From NCBI GenBank assembly GCA_022316685.1, contig JAKJHU010000062.1, positions 2,379,501 to 2,443,500 on the forward strand: 64,000 nucleotides of DNA, read 5' to 3'. Positions 26,630 to 38,700 of this stretch are shown one piece after another. This DNA comes from Progne subis subis. Its lineage: Eukaryota > Chordata > Aves > Passeriformes > Hirundinidae. The position numbers were made by a program, and so were the translations under genes. The stretch's first letter is position 1. Every line of letters begins with the position of its first letter. A model generated the notes under the pieces. That model saw nothing but the letters and a program-made list of their open reading frames with translations, did not search any database and had not been told where the DNA came from.

Positions 26630-27501
26630 TACCAAAAAACATCTTGTGGGAGGAATCCAGGCTCTTCTTTCCGATGCACCTGGTGCTGGAAACCCTCTGA
26701 AGTGTGATCAGATTCTGCAAGAGCTGACCTTTAAAAGTCAGCGGTGCCATTAACCAGTGTGGGCAGCTCCAGGCCAGCAGCTCAGCTGGCCTGGGAGAGG
26801 CAGGAACCAGACAGCTCACTTCTGACTAATGTCATTACAGCAGGACAGGAGGTGAGCCCAGACGCTCTAATTAAACGGCAGCAGATCTGCTCAGCGGGCT
26901 GTTGTGATTGAGTGCAAGGCACAGAGACCGTGCAAGACGCGGCAGAATCCCTGGGATTTGCCCAGCTATGTGTCACAGCCGTGCCTGTGGGGCCTGCTGG
27001 CAACAGCTGCTCATACAGCTGGCAAAAGGAAGGGAAGATCTCCCCAAAGATCCCCAAAGAAATGGGGACCCGTCACTGCCACTGCTCTGGTCTGAAGGCC
27101 TCTGTCCTAACTCACCTGGTCAGAATTAATGCATTAAAGCACTAGCCCTGCGTGAAAGAGAGCCCCTGGAGATCAGAGATTCCTAAAGTCTGACCCACTG
27201 TTTCTTTGCTACAGGTCAAGAGCCTCTGGCTAGTGCTAAATGGTCACTCCTCTCTCTTCCAGAGACTGAGGGCCAACATGTTTTTAGGGCTGCAGAAAAG
27301 TGCCAGGAAAATTGGTGCTTCAGGCAAATCTAATTAGGTCCCTGTTTGCATCTGAAAATCTTCAAGATATTTAGGTTTATGATAAATGAGAATTTTCGAC
27401 TGAGGTTGATGCTGGGATTGGGCCTTAGTAATTAGCTTGAAGATCTGCAGGAATAAACAGACGAGGGCTTTGGCTTAGTGAGAATGGCATGGAGAGGCAG
27501 A
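26630..27501. other. Probable RERG intron between two LTRs
   Basis: About 870 bp of unique-looking DNA separates LTR A copy 3 from LTR C copy 2. Nothing in it resembles retroviral internal sequence, so the two LTRs are not ends of one provirus. Confidence 0.6.
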
Positions 27502-27944
27502 TAAGCACTTAAGTTTTATCTTTGCTGTATTTCAGGTTCTGTGCTGCCCAGGTGCAGCTCTGAGCTCACACTCAGGCTCACTCAGCTCTCTGCACACAGC
27601 AGGGACACAAAACAAATCCTGTTCCTGCTGCACACCAAGGACAACTTTCAGCCCAAAAGCACAAACAAGGGTGGATGGAGGGAGGAACAAGAAGGATGGG
27701 ACCTCACAGCCTGGAGCTGGAATTGGACAATTCAACCCCAATGTGCAAATGGACCAAAACTGATCAAAGTGTGAGACCTCGTGACCCTTTGTCCATTTTG
27801 GGACCATTTTGGGTCCACCTTGGGTGCAGCCCTGGCCAGGCCCTGTCCTGCCCAAGGTGGATCCTAAAACCCTTTCAATAAATCCCTCCTTTATTCTCCA
27901 GCTCTGCCCAGTCTCTGTTCCAGCTCAGCCTTCCCAAGGCAGCA
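27502..27944 (+). mobile_element. Solo LTR, family C, copy 2 (~443 bp), sense orientation
   Basis: In this sense-orientation copy the polyadenylation signal AATAAA is at 27877-27882, followed by a T-rich R/U5-like stretch and an end reading cccaaggcagca. An internal 11-bp near-duplicate (ccattttggga then ccattttgggt, 27793-27814) is shared with the other copies. The 5' end is degenerate: cttaagttttatct is shared with copy 3, but the expected TGATGC terminus is not intact. No clear target duplication is seen. Confidence 0.75.
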
Positions 27945-28892
27945 GTTTCGATGCCTTGGACCAAAACTGGACACCTGTAAAGTATCTGCTTGCAAGAGAT
28001 CTGCCAGCACCATCCACAGCAAGTGGCTGTACCCTCCAGAAGCTACTGATGAGTGGCTGGGATGTTCCCCACCAGCACCATCCAGACTTCCACCTTCCAG
28101 TTGTGGAAGGCCCAGACTCCCAGGAGAGCTATTAAAGATTAGAGAGACAAAGTAGCCAGACAGTTTTTGAGTTCTCCACACAAAAAGTCAAAATTTGGCC
28201 TAGCAGTCCTTTTCCCAATGATTTTTGAAATGTTGTAGTTCAGCCAGGTTTCACAAGAGAAAGACCAGGAGGCAGCCTGTCCACACAAGAGCAGCTGACA
28301 CATAGCAGCTGTACTTTAATTTACACACAAGATGATTTTCCAGGCACGGGCAAGCTTTTCCGAGCCATGAATAGCATAGGAAGAACTTGAAAACTTGGTG
28401 AAATATTTGCAAGAACCCTCACATAGAAGACGTGGGAGAGATGAGAAGCTCTCTCTTTAGGAGACCACTCTACTGTTCAGGAACTTAAGCTAAGGCTCCT
28501 TGTTTTCAGCTGTTGCAGGCACAGGGATTTCAGTCTTCACTTCTTTCTTGTATGGTTGGGCTTGCTGCTCTTATCAATTTGGAATATCACTCCTCTCCTT
28601 GCACATAAACAACTCCCTGGGGCAGGAGCTTCAACCTGCACAAAGAAAAGCTTTGATGGCTCCAGTAGGTTGTGCCTCAGGCTGCATTAGAGGAAAGAAG
28701 AATCCAGCGCAGAAGTCAGGACAGAAATATGCCCAGCTGCATGGAGCAATGGCAGGGCACTTCCCAGCTGCTGAACAATTTAACAGCCCAATCCAAAATA
28801 GCCTCCTGGTGCGTGCTTCTCTAGGAATAATTTCAGTGCCATGTGAGTTTTCTCCCCTTTTATTGTCAGCTTGATTTCCAGGAATGTTTTTC

Positions 28893-28918
28893 TTTTTTTT
28901 TTTTTTTTTTATTTTTTT
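28893..28918. repeat. Poly(T) tract
   Basis: An 18-T run is followed by a single A and seven more T. Confidence 0.9.
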
Positions 28919-30127
28919 CCAGCCAAGGCTCTCTGCCTGGGTGGTTTAGCTGATAATAGCTTACATTGGGCCTGCTGCTTCTCTGCTTCCCCAAACTCTC
29001 AGTCCTGGTCTTATCTGCTCTAGCGATGCCTGACACATCTTTATGTGCTGCATTTATCTAGTTGAAATGAGAGTACGTTGTTTGCCCCTTTTCTGGCAGG
29101 ACCATGCTCGTTGCTTCAGAGCACTGAATTATTCAGCTCTTCCTGCCGCTTCTCTTGGGCTGAACCCTGAAGAATGGGAGGGAAGGGAATTCAGAGGATG
29201 GGCTGGAACCACAGAATTCCTGCTTGGGCTCTGATCTCGGTAACAATGGCGAGAGCAGGAGCTGCTGCCTTGGCTGCTCATCCTGCAGGACAAGAGGTGG
29301 AGCAGATCCAGAGGAACAGGACAGAGCAATGGCGCTGGGGGGCACGGGAGCAGGATTTCTGGGTTTTACTGTCCCTCCCTAGGGCTCCAGTCACTGAGGC
29401 CTCATCACATCTGCCCTGGGTGGATGAGCAGGAGGTGCCTCAGCCCTCCCATGTGCTCTTCCATCTAAAGAAAAAGCCTCCAGGGCAGGACACTACCTGT
29501 GAGTAGAGTTTAAAGACCACATCTCTCCTATATGAAACCAAAACAGTAAAGAAGGGATTTAAGACTACTTTAAAAAACAACCCTTGCTGCTGTAAAAAAG
29601 GTCAGCCAAGCTTTCAGCTTTGGCTGAACTCAGCTGGAGCTGAAGAGTTTGTTCCACAGCAGAGCCATTTGTGAGACCACAAGGCTCATCTTTATCTCCT
29701 GGGGAGGCAATGCCGGGATGCATCAGGAAAGTTAAAAATGCTTCCTCTAAATTCGCTTCCTCTTTTAAAAGCAGCAGAGAACCAAGAGTTATAGACTGTT
29801 CTTGCAGTCTGTAAACAGCTTCTTAAGGTACAGTTGTGAAAGCATTGTTTCAGCATCCAAGTGCTATTTGTATTTCCAAAACTCTTCTGCTTTGTCAGCA
29901 TCAGTCTACATGCAGTGATAATCCATTTATCCCAGCAGAAATAGCATTACACACAAGTTCCAGATGAAGCTGAGGAATGGCCAGGGAAACTAAAGACCAA
30001 AAATTTCAACAGCTGCTTGGAGGCCGAAAGAGGAAGACAGGCTGCAAAAAAAATTTCTAGAAAAGCCCTAGTGTAAGAGAAATCTCCAGGTGTAGCAACA
30101 ACAAACCAAATAAGAACAGAACCGATG

Positions 30128-30178
30128 AAAACAAACAAACAAACAAGAACCCAGCAAACAAAACCCCAACAACAAACC
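30128..30178. repeat. (AAAC)n-like A/C-rich simple repeat
   Basis: Four or so AAAC units are followed by a looser run of A with isolated C and CC. Similar A/C tracts occur at 33995, 45523-45567, 59834 and 60177. Confidence 0.85.
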
Positions 30179-31588
30179 AGTTTTGGGGAAAGGGCATCTT
30201 TTGAATCAGGAGAATTTAATTAATTCCACATAGAGTCCATCCCTACACACAAGTGAATCATTGTGGTGCACTCGGAGAGCTACAGGCTGGGGAGTGACAA
30301 GAGCCTTGGAAAGGAATGGATGGGATTACACTGGGAAAGGGCGTCCTTTCAGCCCAACACCATTTAAGTACTACTGGGCATCATGCTGGCCAGCTCTCTG
30401 CTCTGCCAGGCACACTGATAGTGCTGAAAAGGCAATCACCCCTCACTCCGGGCAAAGCAAAATGTCAAAGCATGGTGAAGCGAGGAATGCAAACCACCTC
30501 TTGGGCTGGTTCCCTCGTCACTGCATCAGCTTTCATTACGAGCAATTGGAGGTTTTGCAGCTTGTTGAATCGTAGAGTCCCAGGGCTGTGTTTCTTCACG
30601 TCTCCTACGATGTCACCGTGAGCAGCTAAGCAAAGGCAGATTGCTGCACTCAGCCCAGGGCACTCTGCAGGGTAAAATAAATGTACACAGCTCTATTCAA
30701 CTGCTGTCAGGCCAAGTGGGGTTGTTTATATGTTCTCTGCTCACTCTGAAAAGAGCAGGGGATGAAACTGAGGAAGTGTTCTTAAAACAAAGCATTAGAA
30801 GGAGAACTTAGCTGTGAGAGGTTTATCACGCTGGCTCGAGAAAATAATAGAGGAATTATCATCATGATAGCAAACTTCCTCAGAGCTGAATGATCTTCGA
30901 GCCCCTGGCACTGTTATCCACCATGGTGGTATGAAGCTTGGTACTTACCAGGCTTTGGGATGGAGGGGAAGATCCTTGAAGGGAGAGATGACACAATCCT
31001 CTTGCAAAACTGCCGTGGGATCTTTAAAGCCCCCCTAGAACAAACAGGAACTTGGTGTTTTCAGCCTCATGTAAAAGGAATGAAGAAAATCCCGTCACTA
31101 AGGTCACTTCAAAGTGGATAAACCACTGCCTGAGATAACGACTGAAAGAGCCCTGAATATATGACTTGTTATATTTCTTATCTGTGTAATTTCCATGGAT
31201 GAGAGAATCTCACACAGATAGCACCTCAGACTTTTGGGGTGTAACTCATTATTCATAAATGGATAAATGTAGAAAAGCTCCCTCTTGGTGCAGACCTTTA
31301 GCTGAGCACAGCTAATTACTCAGCTGGGACCAGAGGAGCACTCCCTGTAGCTCTTGCACTCTGGGGAGGCAGGGCCAGGTCTCCTGGCAGCTGTGATGAA
31401 CATCATAAACTAAGTTATCCAAGTTTCAGACTTGAGATAAGTCAGAGGTTTTACAGCGTCCATTATCTACTACTGTGCCTTTTATTTTGTTTGAAGACAT
31501 GCGATGTTTATGAGCTGAATGTCCTTAAGCATTGAAAATGAAAGCAGAAATTTACCATTTAAATTTAGATCATGCTTTACCCCCCTGT

Positions 31589-31608
31589 CACACACACACA
31601 CACACACA
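31589..31608. repeat. (CA)n microsatellite, 10 units
   Basis: About ten perfect CA dinucleotides. Confidence 0.95.
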
Positions 31609-32983
31609 TAATTTTAAAGTTTACTCTGAACAGTTCCCAGGATTGTGTGTCCAGATTACAAGCAGAAGGCTAATAATAACCCCTGCATTATTATAGGCAC
31701 CAAATGGGTGCTCATAAAACTGTAGTTGCAGGCAGAAATAGGAGATGATAGTTGTTTATCAAAGCAATGAATTAGTTGAAATTCATTTAGTGCTGTCACT
31801 GGCACAGCACTCTGTAGTGTACTGACTGGACCACTGAGCAGTATTTATCTTTGCCCATTATGACATGGTCTTGTAGGAAATCACTGCTTCCAGGGTCTGG
31901 GATTAATTAATCTTCCTCCTGACAGAGGTTGTGAGGGATGAGCAGCGATGTGAGCCCGGGCAGATCACCAGTTAGGCTTCAGACTAACAAAGAGGCTTTG
32001 GTCACTGCTGATTTATGGAGAGCTGCTCTCCACCCACACCTCCAACCTGCTCCACAGAAGAAAAGAGGCGATGCTGGGGGTGATACTCTGAGATATCCTT
32101 AGGTAGCCACTAATTCCATCTCCCTTAGGGTCACTTTTCTTCCTCCACGGCTGATCACCTCTGCAGCATGTTAGGAAACCTCAGTTCAGACTGAGCTTTT
32201 GTTCTTCAGCTAATCGTTTCTACACTTTGCAGCACATTCATTTTTGCTGTGGGAGAGGTGTGGTCCATAGTGTTTACCTTCCATCTTGCTTCAGTTGACC
32301 ATGGCGTTTCTCTCATTCACTTTTATCATCTTGCAGCATTGCAAACCTAATGTGGAAATGCCTCTTAAAGAGCTTCTCTGCTCCTCCTGCTGCGTCTCTT
32401 AATTCTCCAGGTGTAATGGCAAAGCTGTTTGCTCTTAAAAAAAAAACATAAATAAATTGCTGGTACAAACGAAAGTTCAAGATTCCAGGGGGTTGGCAAA
32501 CAACTGGAACAGGTGTCTTTAAAACACAGAGAAAAGGAGGGAGAGGGGGAAAAAGGCACAGCTAAAATATGAGAATAATAGCTGATTTTGAAAAAGATAT
32601 TGTGTTGTGCACTGTGTTAAAAAGATGGAACATTTCTCAAGGCTTATGTCACCTGGCTCATAAAAAAAAGAGGACCTTTAAAAATCCATGAGTTTTCAGT
32701 GTATATTCTTGCCTTAATTCCTCATCTTCCTGGGGCATGGGCACCTTCCAGGCATGCATCCATCAACAGATTCAGTCATCAATCATCAACCAATAGGGCT
32801 GGTTCAAACTTCTGGTGTTCACCTAAGCTCCACTGTCAAAGAAAGATGGAAATTGCACAGGACACATGATCTTTCAAGATCTTCCTGAATATCCTGCTCT
32901 AGCCAGATTGTAATTGCAATCACAACTTTTCCAGGTTGTCTGAGATTTCCATGGAGCCAAGTCCAGGAAGCCAAGGTAGGCAT

Positions 32984-32985
<2 letters not shown>

Positions 32986-33026
<41 letters not shown>
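32986..33026 (+). repeat. Poly(A) run of 41 bases
   Basis: This is the longest homopolymer in the window. The preceding ~150 bp show no gene or known element. It may be a retroposed tail or simple expansion; its exact length is likely to be affected by sequencing error. Confidence 0.9.
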
Positions 33027-33031
<5 letters not shown>

Positions 33032-33994
33032 GTTTATCACCAAAAAAGCCAGGGAACAGCTTGTTTTTAATTTGATGTAAGCTGTAGTCTCATTTGATAT
33101 AGCACACATAACTTAAAATAAGACAAGGAAGTTATTACAGTCAGGCTGAGGAGAAGAGAGTGACAGTGAGTCTGTTCAGACCCTGACCACAGAGACACCC
33201 AGTGCCATCTACCAAGATGAAATACAGAGCCCTTCTTGCCATTTCTAGTCACCATTTGTGCTGATCCATACAGCCTAATGAAACAGCAGCAGAGCAAGGC
33301 ACTCTGACAAGGGCACTTCTGTTGTTAAAAGTCCAAGTACAGGCAGTGATCCACATTAATGCCAGTGCCTTTACTCACTCAGACTGCCCTCCCATTCAAG
33401 CTGACTCACTAGGGCCTGATAAAACTGAATTTTTAAACACTTTGAATTACTCTAAGCCTTCAGCCTAGCTGCAGAGAATAAGCTGTGCCTTTCCAGGGTG
33501 GCTGTGTCATTTAGCAGAACCTACCACGTCAAACAAAATGTCTTCTGCTCCTGGCCAGAGCAGCAGAGGGGAAGATGTTGGAACACCAGCCATCAGAGTA
33601 CTAACCCCAAAAAGGGGGAGATTGGTTCCTTGAGTTCCTCAGGATCACCTCCCCCTCAGGCAGGGCTGGGATTTATGGCCAGGCTGCTGCTGGCAGCCAG
33701 GATGCTCTCACAGGACACCTGGGCCCTGCTGACCAGACCCTACCCTGGCCAAGGGCTCACACAGAACTCTCTTTTAACTTTGTTGGAGAAATTTCTTCAT
33801 GTCCTTCATGCATGAGACTGTGCTCCCTCTCCTGCTCCCTGGGAAAGTGGTCTGCAACCCTCCCTGGACGTGTGGATTAATAAGGGAACCTCACTTCTCT
33901 CCCCTTTCTTCCAGTTCCTCCTATTCACCTCTTGGCTTCTGAGCATGGGAGAGGGAAGAGAGCAGGGAGCAGACCAAAAGCTGGAGGAGAGCCT

Positions 33995-34250
33995 AAAAAA
34001 AAAGAAAAACCAAAAAAAAAACCCACTCTCTCACAAAAAACCCAAAAAACAAACAAACAAAAAAAACCAAACCAAAAAAAAAAAAAAAAATCCAAAAAAC
34101 CAAAAACAAACAAACCCCCCCCCCAAAAAAAAACCACCCACCAAAATCAATCAACAAGAACAACAACAAAAAACCAAACAAAACCCAACCAACCAACCAA
34201 AACCAGCAATATCACCACCAATACCAAAAAAATCACAAGACAAAAATCCC
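33995..34250 (+). repeat. A/C-only low-complexity tract (~255 bp)
   Basis: The + strand is nearly free of G and T here and consists of A runs broken by C, CC, CCC and one C10 run (34115-34124), then CAA/CCAACC units. It produces a long lysine-, asparagine- and glutamine-rich reading frame (33870-34571) that is a compositional artefact. Confidence 0.92.
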
Positions 34251-35755
34251 AAATCCTCACTTCAGCCCTGGCCATGCGTTTATGGCCACTCTCTCTGGTG
34301 CTTGTGGGTGTTCCTCCCAGGGGATGAGACAGCAGCTCCACACCATCCTAGGAGCAGTTCCAGGCAGCTCCAAAATATCCAGAATGACATTTTTCCTTCA
34401 GGACTGTCATTCATGGTGCCCACACCTTGTTTCAGGCTCGGCTCTGACAGAGTAAAATCAAGTCTGAGCCCTTTTGGCACACAGGAATCAGCTGAAGCCA
34501 AGGAGCTGGTGCAGGCTACAGCCAAGAAAGTGACCCTTTGCCTTCCCCCTGTCACAGTGACACCTGGATAAAAGGATCCAATCAATCCCGCAGATTTCTC
34601 CAGTGTGATACAGAACAGCAGTGAATGAAAGAATAATCAGAGGCACTAAAGCTGGTTTTGTTTGCTTTAGATATGCAATTCCGAAATTGCAAGTTCTTTG
34701 GAGACAAACGGTGAGGTGTTGAGTCATTTTCTTTGAAAATCAAAAAAAACCTAACTTGCTTGCAAAAAATGGCCTTTCTGTTCAAAATGCATTTACCAAC
34801 AAAAATTAATTAGTGCAAAAGTGCTTTGACAGTAACCAGATCACCCTGTCATTGAAAGCATTATAGAATTCCTTCCTGTATCTCCTTTCTTTCTTTTTCC
34901 TTCTCAAAGATGACAAACTAATTTGACCATAAAAAGAGAGTGGGATGTTTTCTAAATTCAGCGCTGGAAGAAATGTAAGGAAAGGAGAACATAAAAAAGA
35001 TACAGCCCCTGAAAATTTTGACATCTTGCCATTGTCTTACTGAAGAGCTGAATTTTTAAAGAAAAAAAGCTTTCCACCACTTCTTTCTCTTTTTTTTTCC
35101 CCCCTCAGGTAAATCTAACTTTTTAACTTCAGTGTTGAGATGAAGGGTTGAGTTAGTGTCAAAGTTTTGTACTGAGAACCCTGTTCTGCTTTCCCCTGCC
35201 CTGTGTCTTTCAAAAGAGCACGGAGCTCCAAACCTTACCTACGACAGTTATCCAGAAAAGCCAAGAAGTTATTCGTGTGTGATTTCATCCCTGAGATTTT
35301 CCCTGCAACACCATCACAAATATACTCTGCCTCAGACCCACAAACATCTGGAGGTGTTACCACCAACTGCGCTTTGGAAAACCACACGTGTTGGTAAAAG
35401 CACACCACAAAGTTTAGGCTTCACAGAAGGGGCGACAGAACAAGCTACACAGTGAGGACAGGAGAGAGAAATGGTGCAAGGGTGGATATTACCCAAAAAT
35501 GATCAAAACCATTAGGCACACCAGTCTGACAAATCATCTTTCACGTGAGAGGAGACCTGTGGAGTAAACAACCTTAGATTGAAATGATATGTCATGGAAT
35601 GGGGTAATGTAACGTAAATTAAGCCTCCTTGCTTGAGTTCCATATGCAGGAACCTTTGTAAAATAATTGCCTTGAGCACTGAAAGCGGCAGGGAGAACGT
35701 TACTACAAAAATCCTTCTGTTCAGTGAGGGTGGGATGAATGACCACTAATCAATT

Positions 35756-35774
35756 AAAAAAAAAAAAAAAAAAA
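35756..35774 (+). repeat. Poly(A) run of about 19 bases
   Basis: Simple homopolymer with no associated element seen. Confidence 0.9.
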
Positions 35775-38700
35775 TCAGGGTGAACTATCCAGAGGAGCAT
35801 ACAGAGAAGTGCAGTCTCCTATTTAGACAGTTGAGATGAATACGTAAATTCATCATGCCATGGACTTCCAGAATTTCAGATAACTTCCTTGAAACAAGTG
35901 ACTTTTCCCCAGGCTCTTTCCACTCAGAAGTTCCAGAAATCATGTATTTCCCACAGAAGCAAAATGCAATTACCCCTGAGATAGATGGAAATTGCAGCTA
36001 ACAGGAGAAATATTCTCCAAAACCTTGTAGCAGAAATTGAGAAGTGACAATGACGTGAAATATGCTGACATTTAGTCAGGCTGGAATACGAATTACCTGA
36101 TGGAGACTGCTAAAAACCAGAGCTGAGCAGGACTGTGGTCTCTGTCTCTTCCACAGTAGGATGCCCATTCCAAACAGCTTGTGAGAAGAAGGTCAGTTAA
36201 TGATATCTAATTGAACAACCTACTGAATTATTGTCTGAAACAGCCTTTGGAGTCCACATTCTGCACGGAAAAAGTTATTCACTGTAAAGATAAATCCAAT
36301 GTGCAGCACTTAATACTATGCATTTGAAAGCTCATGAGTGGTTTTGGAGTACTTGAACATGGAATGATGGTTTCAAACATGCTGTGGGAATTGAGACAGA
36401 TGTTTGAGACAGGTATGCCAGTCCCTTTATATTCCACCAGAACAAAAAGACGTTTGAACCATTCCTGGTGCTCAGATTTGAATCCACAGAACTGAAGCCC
36501 TTACCATGTCCACTGAAGAAAAAGGCTCGCGTTACACAGTGAAACCTCCTGAAAGGCAAAAGCAACACGTTTCATCACACAGCTGTTCAATCCTGGTCTG
36601 TGTTTACTGTGGCACAGTATAAATACACCTGTATATAGACATACTCTGCTGTATATAAATTGCCATGTGGTATATATAAGAATATATACATTTGGTATTT
36701 ATATTTAATTGATCTTTGTGTATGAAAGTATACATACTTTTTAACTTATATTGGCAGTCAGTGGAGGGACCTCCCTGTGCTGTTAAAGAAAAATTACCAT
36801 ACACAGGAATTTTTCTGAACAGCTCACTGCTTAAGACTTAAATATGCCTAAAACATGCAGAGTTTGAAACAGCAAGGCAGTGTGAAACAAAACATTTTAA
36901 TGCTTCATTGAGCTCTCCCTTGTTTTTCTCAGTGAACTTGCTTTTTGCTCCATTAGATTTGCTGTAGGAAAAGTCTAGTTTACTGCATCAGGTCCCAACA
37001 TCAGAGCTGACCATGCAGAGCAAGACAAGAACTCCTGCTGTCTCACATCCCCACATCAATGAAATGCCAGAGATCCCTCTGAGAAGGTGGATGGGGGATA
37101 AGCTCTCTAACAAAAAATATATATTTTAAGGAAAAGTGAAATGCTTCATTTCTGAAAGCGCCTTTTGATCATTATAACTTTGGTTTTAACCACTCTGGTG
37201 TCTCCTGCCAAGCGTGGTTTACTGATGACACATCATCATGGCACCAGGAAGGGACTTGTTGATAAGTTAAATAATGGCACTACTTTCAGACCATTTTTAT
37301 AGCTGAAAATTCTCATGGCATAAAAGAGTCATCACACCATTATTTCACTGTGGAAAACTGTTATTTTTCTTAGAATAACTTTGAACTCTGTAACTTTTTG
37401 GGAAAGAGCTTGTTTTTCAAATAAAATCCTCCTTCCTTTCTTCCCCAAAAAACTCAGCATGTATTAGCTGGAACAGTACCAAATCCACAAAGATACGTAT
37501 TCAGACAGATTGTAAATTTAGCTAGAGCATTTATATGTTAACTAAATCCAAACAAAGATCTAAAGCAAGACACAAAATATTGCACACACATTAAATAAAA
37601 GTTCCAGAAGATATGGATTGGGATTTTTAAAGCTGAGTAAGGACTCAGCCACACAAATTTGAAAGAAATTGATTAGTTTTGTGGTTGATAATCTTGGTTT
37701 ATATGCCAAGTTAGATGCTGGTATAACTTCATTGTCTTCAGTGGAGTTGCACTGCAAATGTATTTGACAGATAGTCATGATTCTTCTCCAAGAATAACCT
37801 CTAAGGCAGAAGTTTTAAACATGAGTGAATGAAAGCCCTGTGCCAAGCTCTACCCTAATTTATGCCCTGTACAAAACAGCTGGCTTGGAAGCGAGGGTGT
37901 CAGGAAAGGCAGAAGGAGACATGAGTCTGTTCTTCCTTCGCTGGGACATGACATCAATCCCCTCTGGTGACGGTCATGTCTCCCAAAAACACAGCGGGGA
38001 TCCACAAGGCAGCTTGGTGGAGATTCTTTCCTTCCAAGCCTGCAAGTTCTTGCATTTCACGAGCTGGAAGAGCTCAGGGAAGAGCCTGGACCAGTCTCAG
38101 TGGAGGGCCATGAAATTCACTTCTATTAACTGCTGCATCAATCTGAACCTTGGCTGCTTCAAAATGAATTTGGGGATGAGCGCTGGAAATATGAATATTG
38201 GACTTAGTCACTTAATTTAATCAGAAAATAATGTGTTTCAGACATTCTCTTCTCAATGTTATTTTGAACCAAAAGCCAGCATTTGGATTGGTTTTCTTTA
38301 GTCCTGGGCTATTTCTGGCTCGTTGTTAGCATTAAACATATCTAAGTCAAACTGACTGGTCAGACAGTACACACGCCTTTGCTCAGGTGAGAGGGAAGTA
38401 AAGCCCATCTCAGCTCAACTTCCATGCAACATTGCTAAGGAAATTGGGGGGGTTTTATTGCTTTGCCCAAAGCATAATTTAAGCCAGCAGCAGCAATCTG
38501 ACTGCTCCAGCTCTAAGTCTAGTGAATTGCTAATGTCCTCACTCCTGATTCTTCTGCTGGCAGAGTTATTTTACAGAGAAGTGATGTAATCTGGCAGTGA
38601 GTGAGCTCAACATAAACAGCGTGGCTCCACAGTGATACCCCCACTCCAGGGGATCACTGCTGGGGCAGGAGGCACGAGCCAGCAAGTTGGTCTCCAGACT

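Noticed and set aside
25735..27944. Possible provirus bounded by the LTRs at 25735-26623 and 27502-27944
   Set aside because: The two LTRs belong to different families and opposite strands, and the 0.9 kb between them has no retroviral coding sequence.
31589..31608. Dinucleotide and tetranucleotide arrays considered as CRISPR-like or regulatory arrays
   Set aside because: They are simple microsatellites without spacers; CRISPR arrays are not expected in a vertebrate genome.
33498..33815. 105-codon frame in a slightly GC-richer patch
   Set aside because: No domain, signal peptide or splice-bounded exon pattern, and length is within chance expectation for such a large window.
33870..34571. 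233-codon open reading frame on the + strand, the longest lysine-rich frame
   Set aside because: It is driven by the A/C-only tract, which lacks stop codons by composition. No domain and no coding-like ends.
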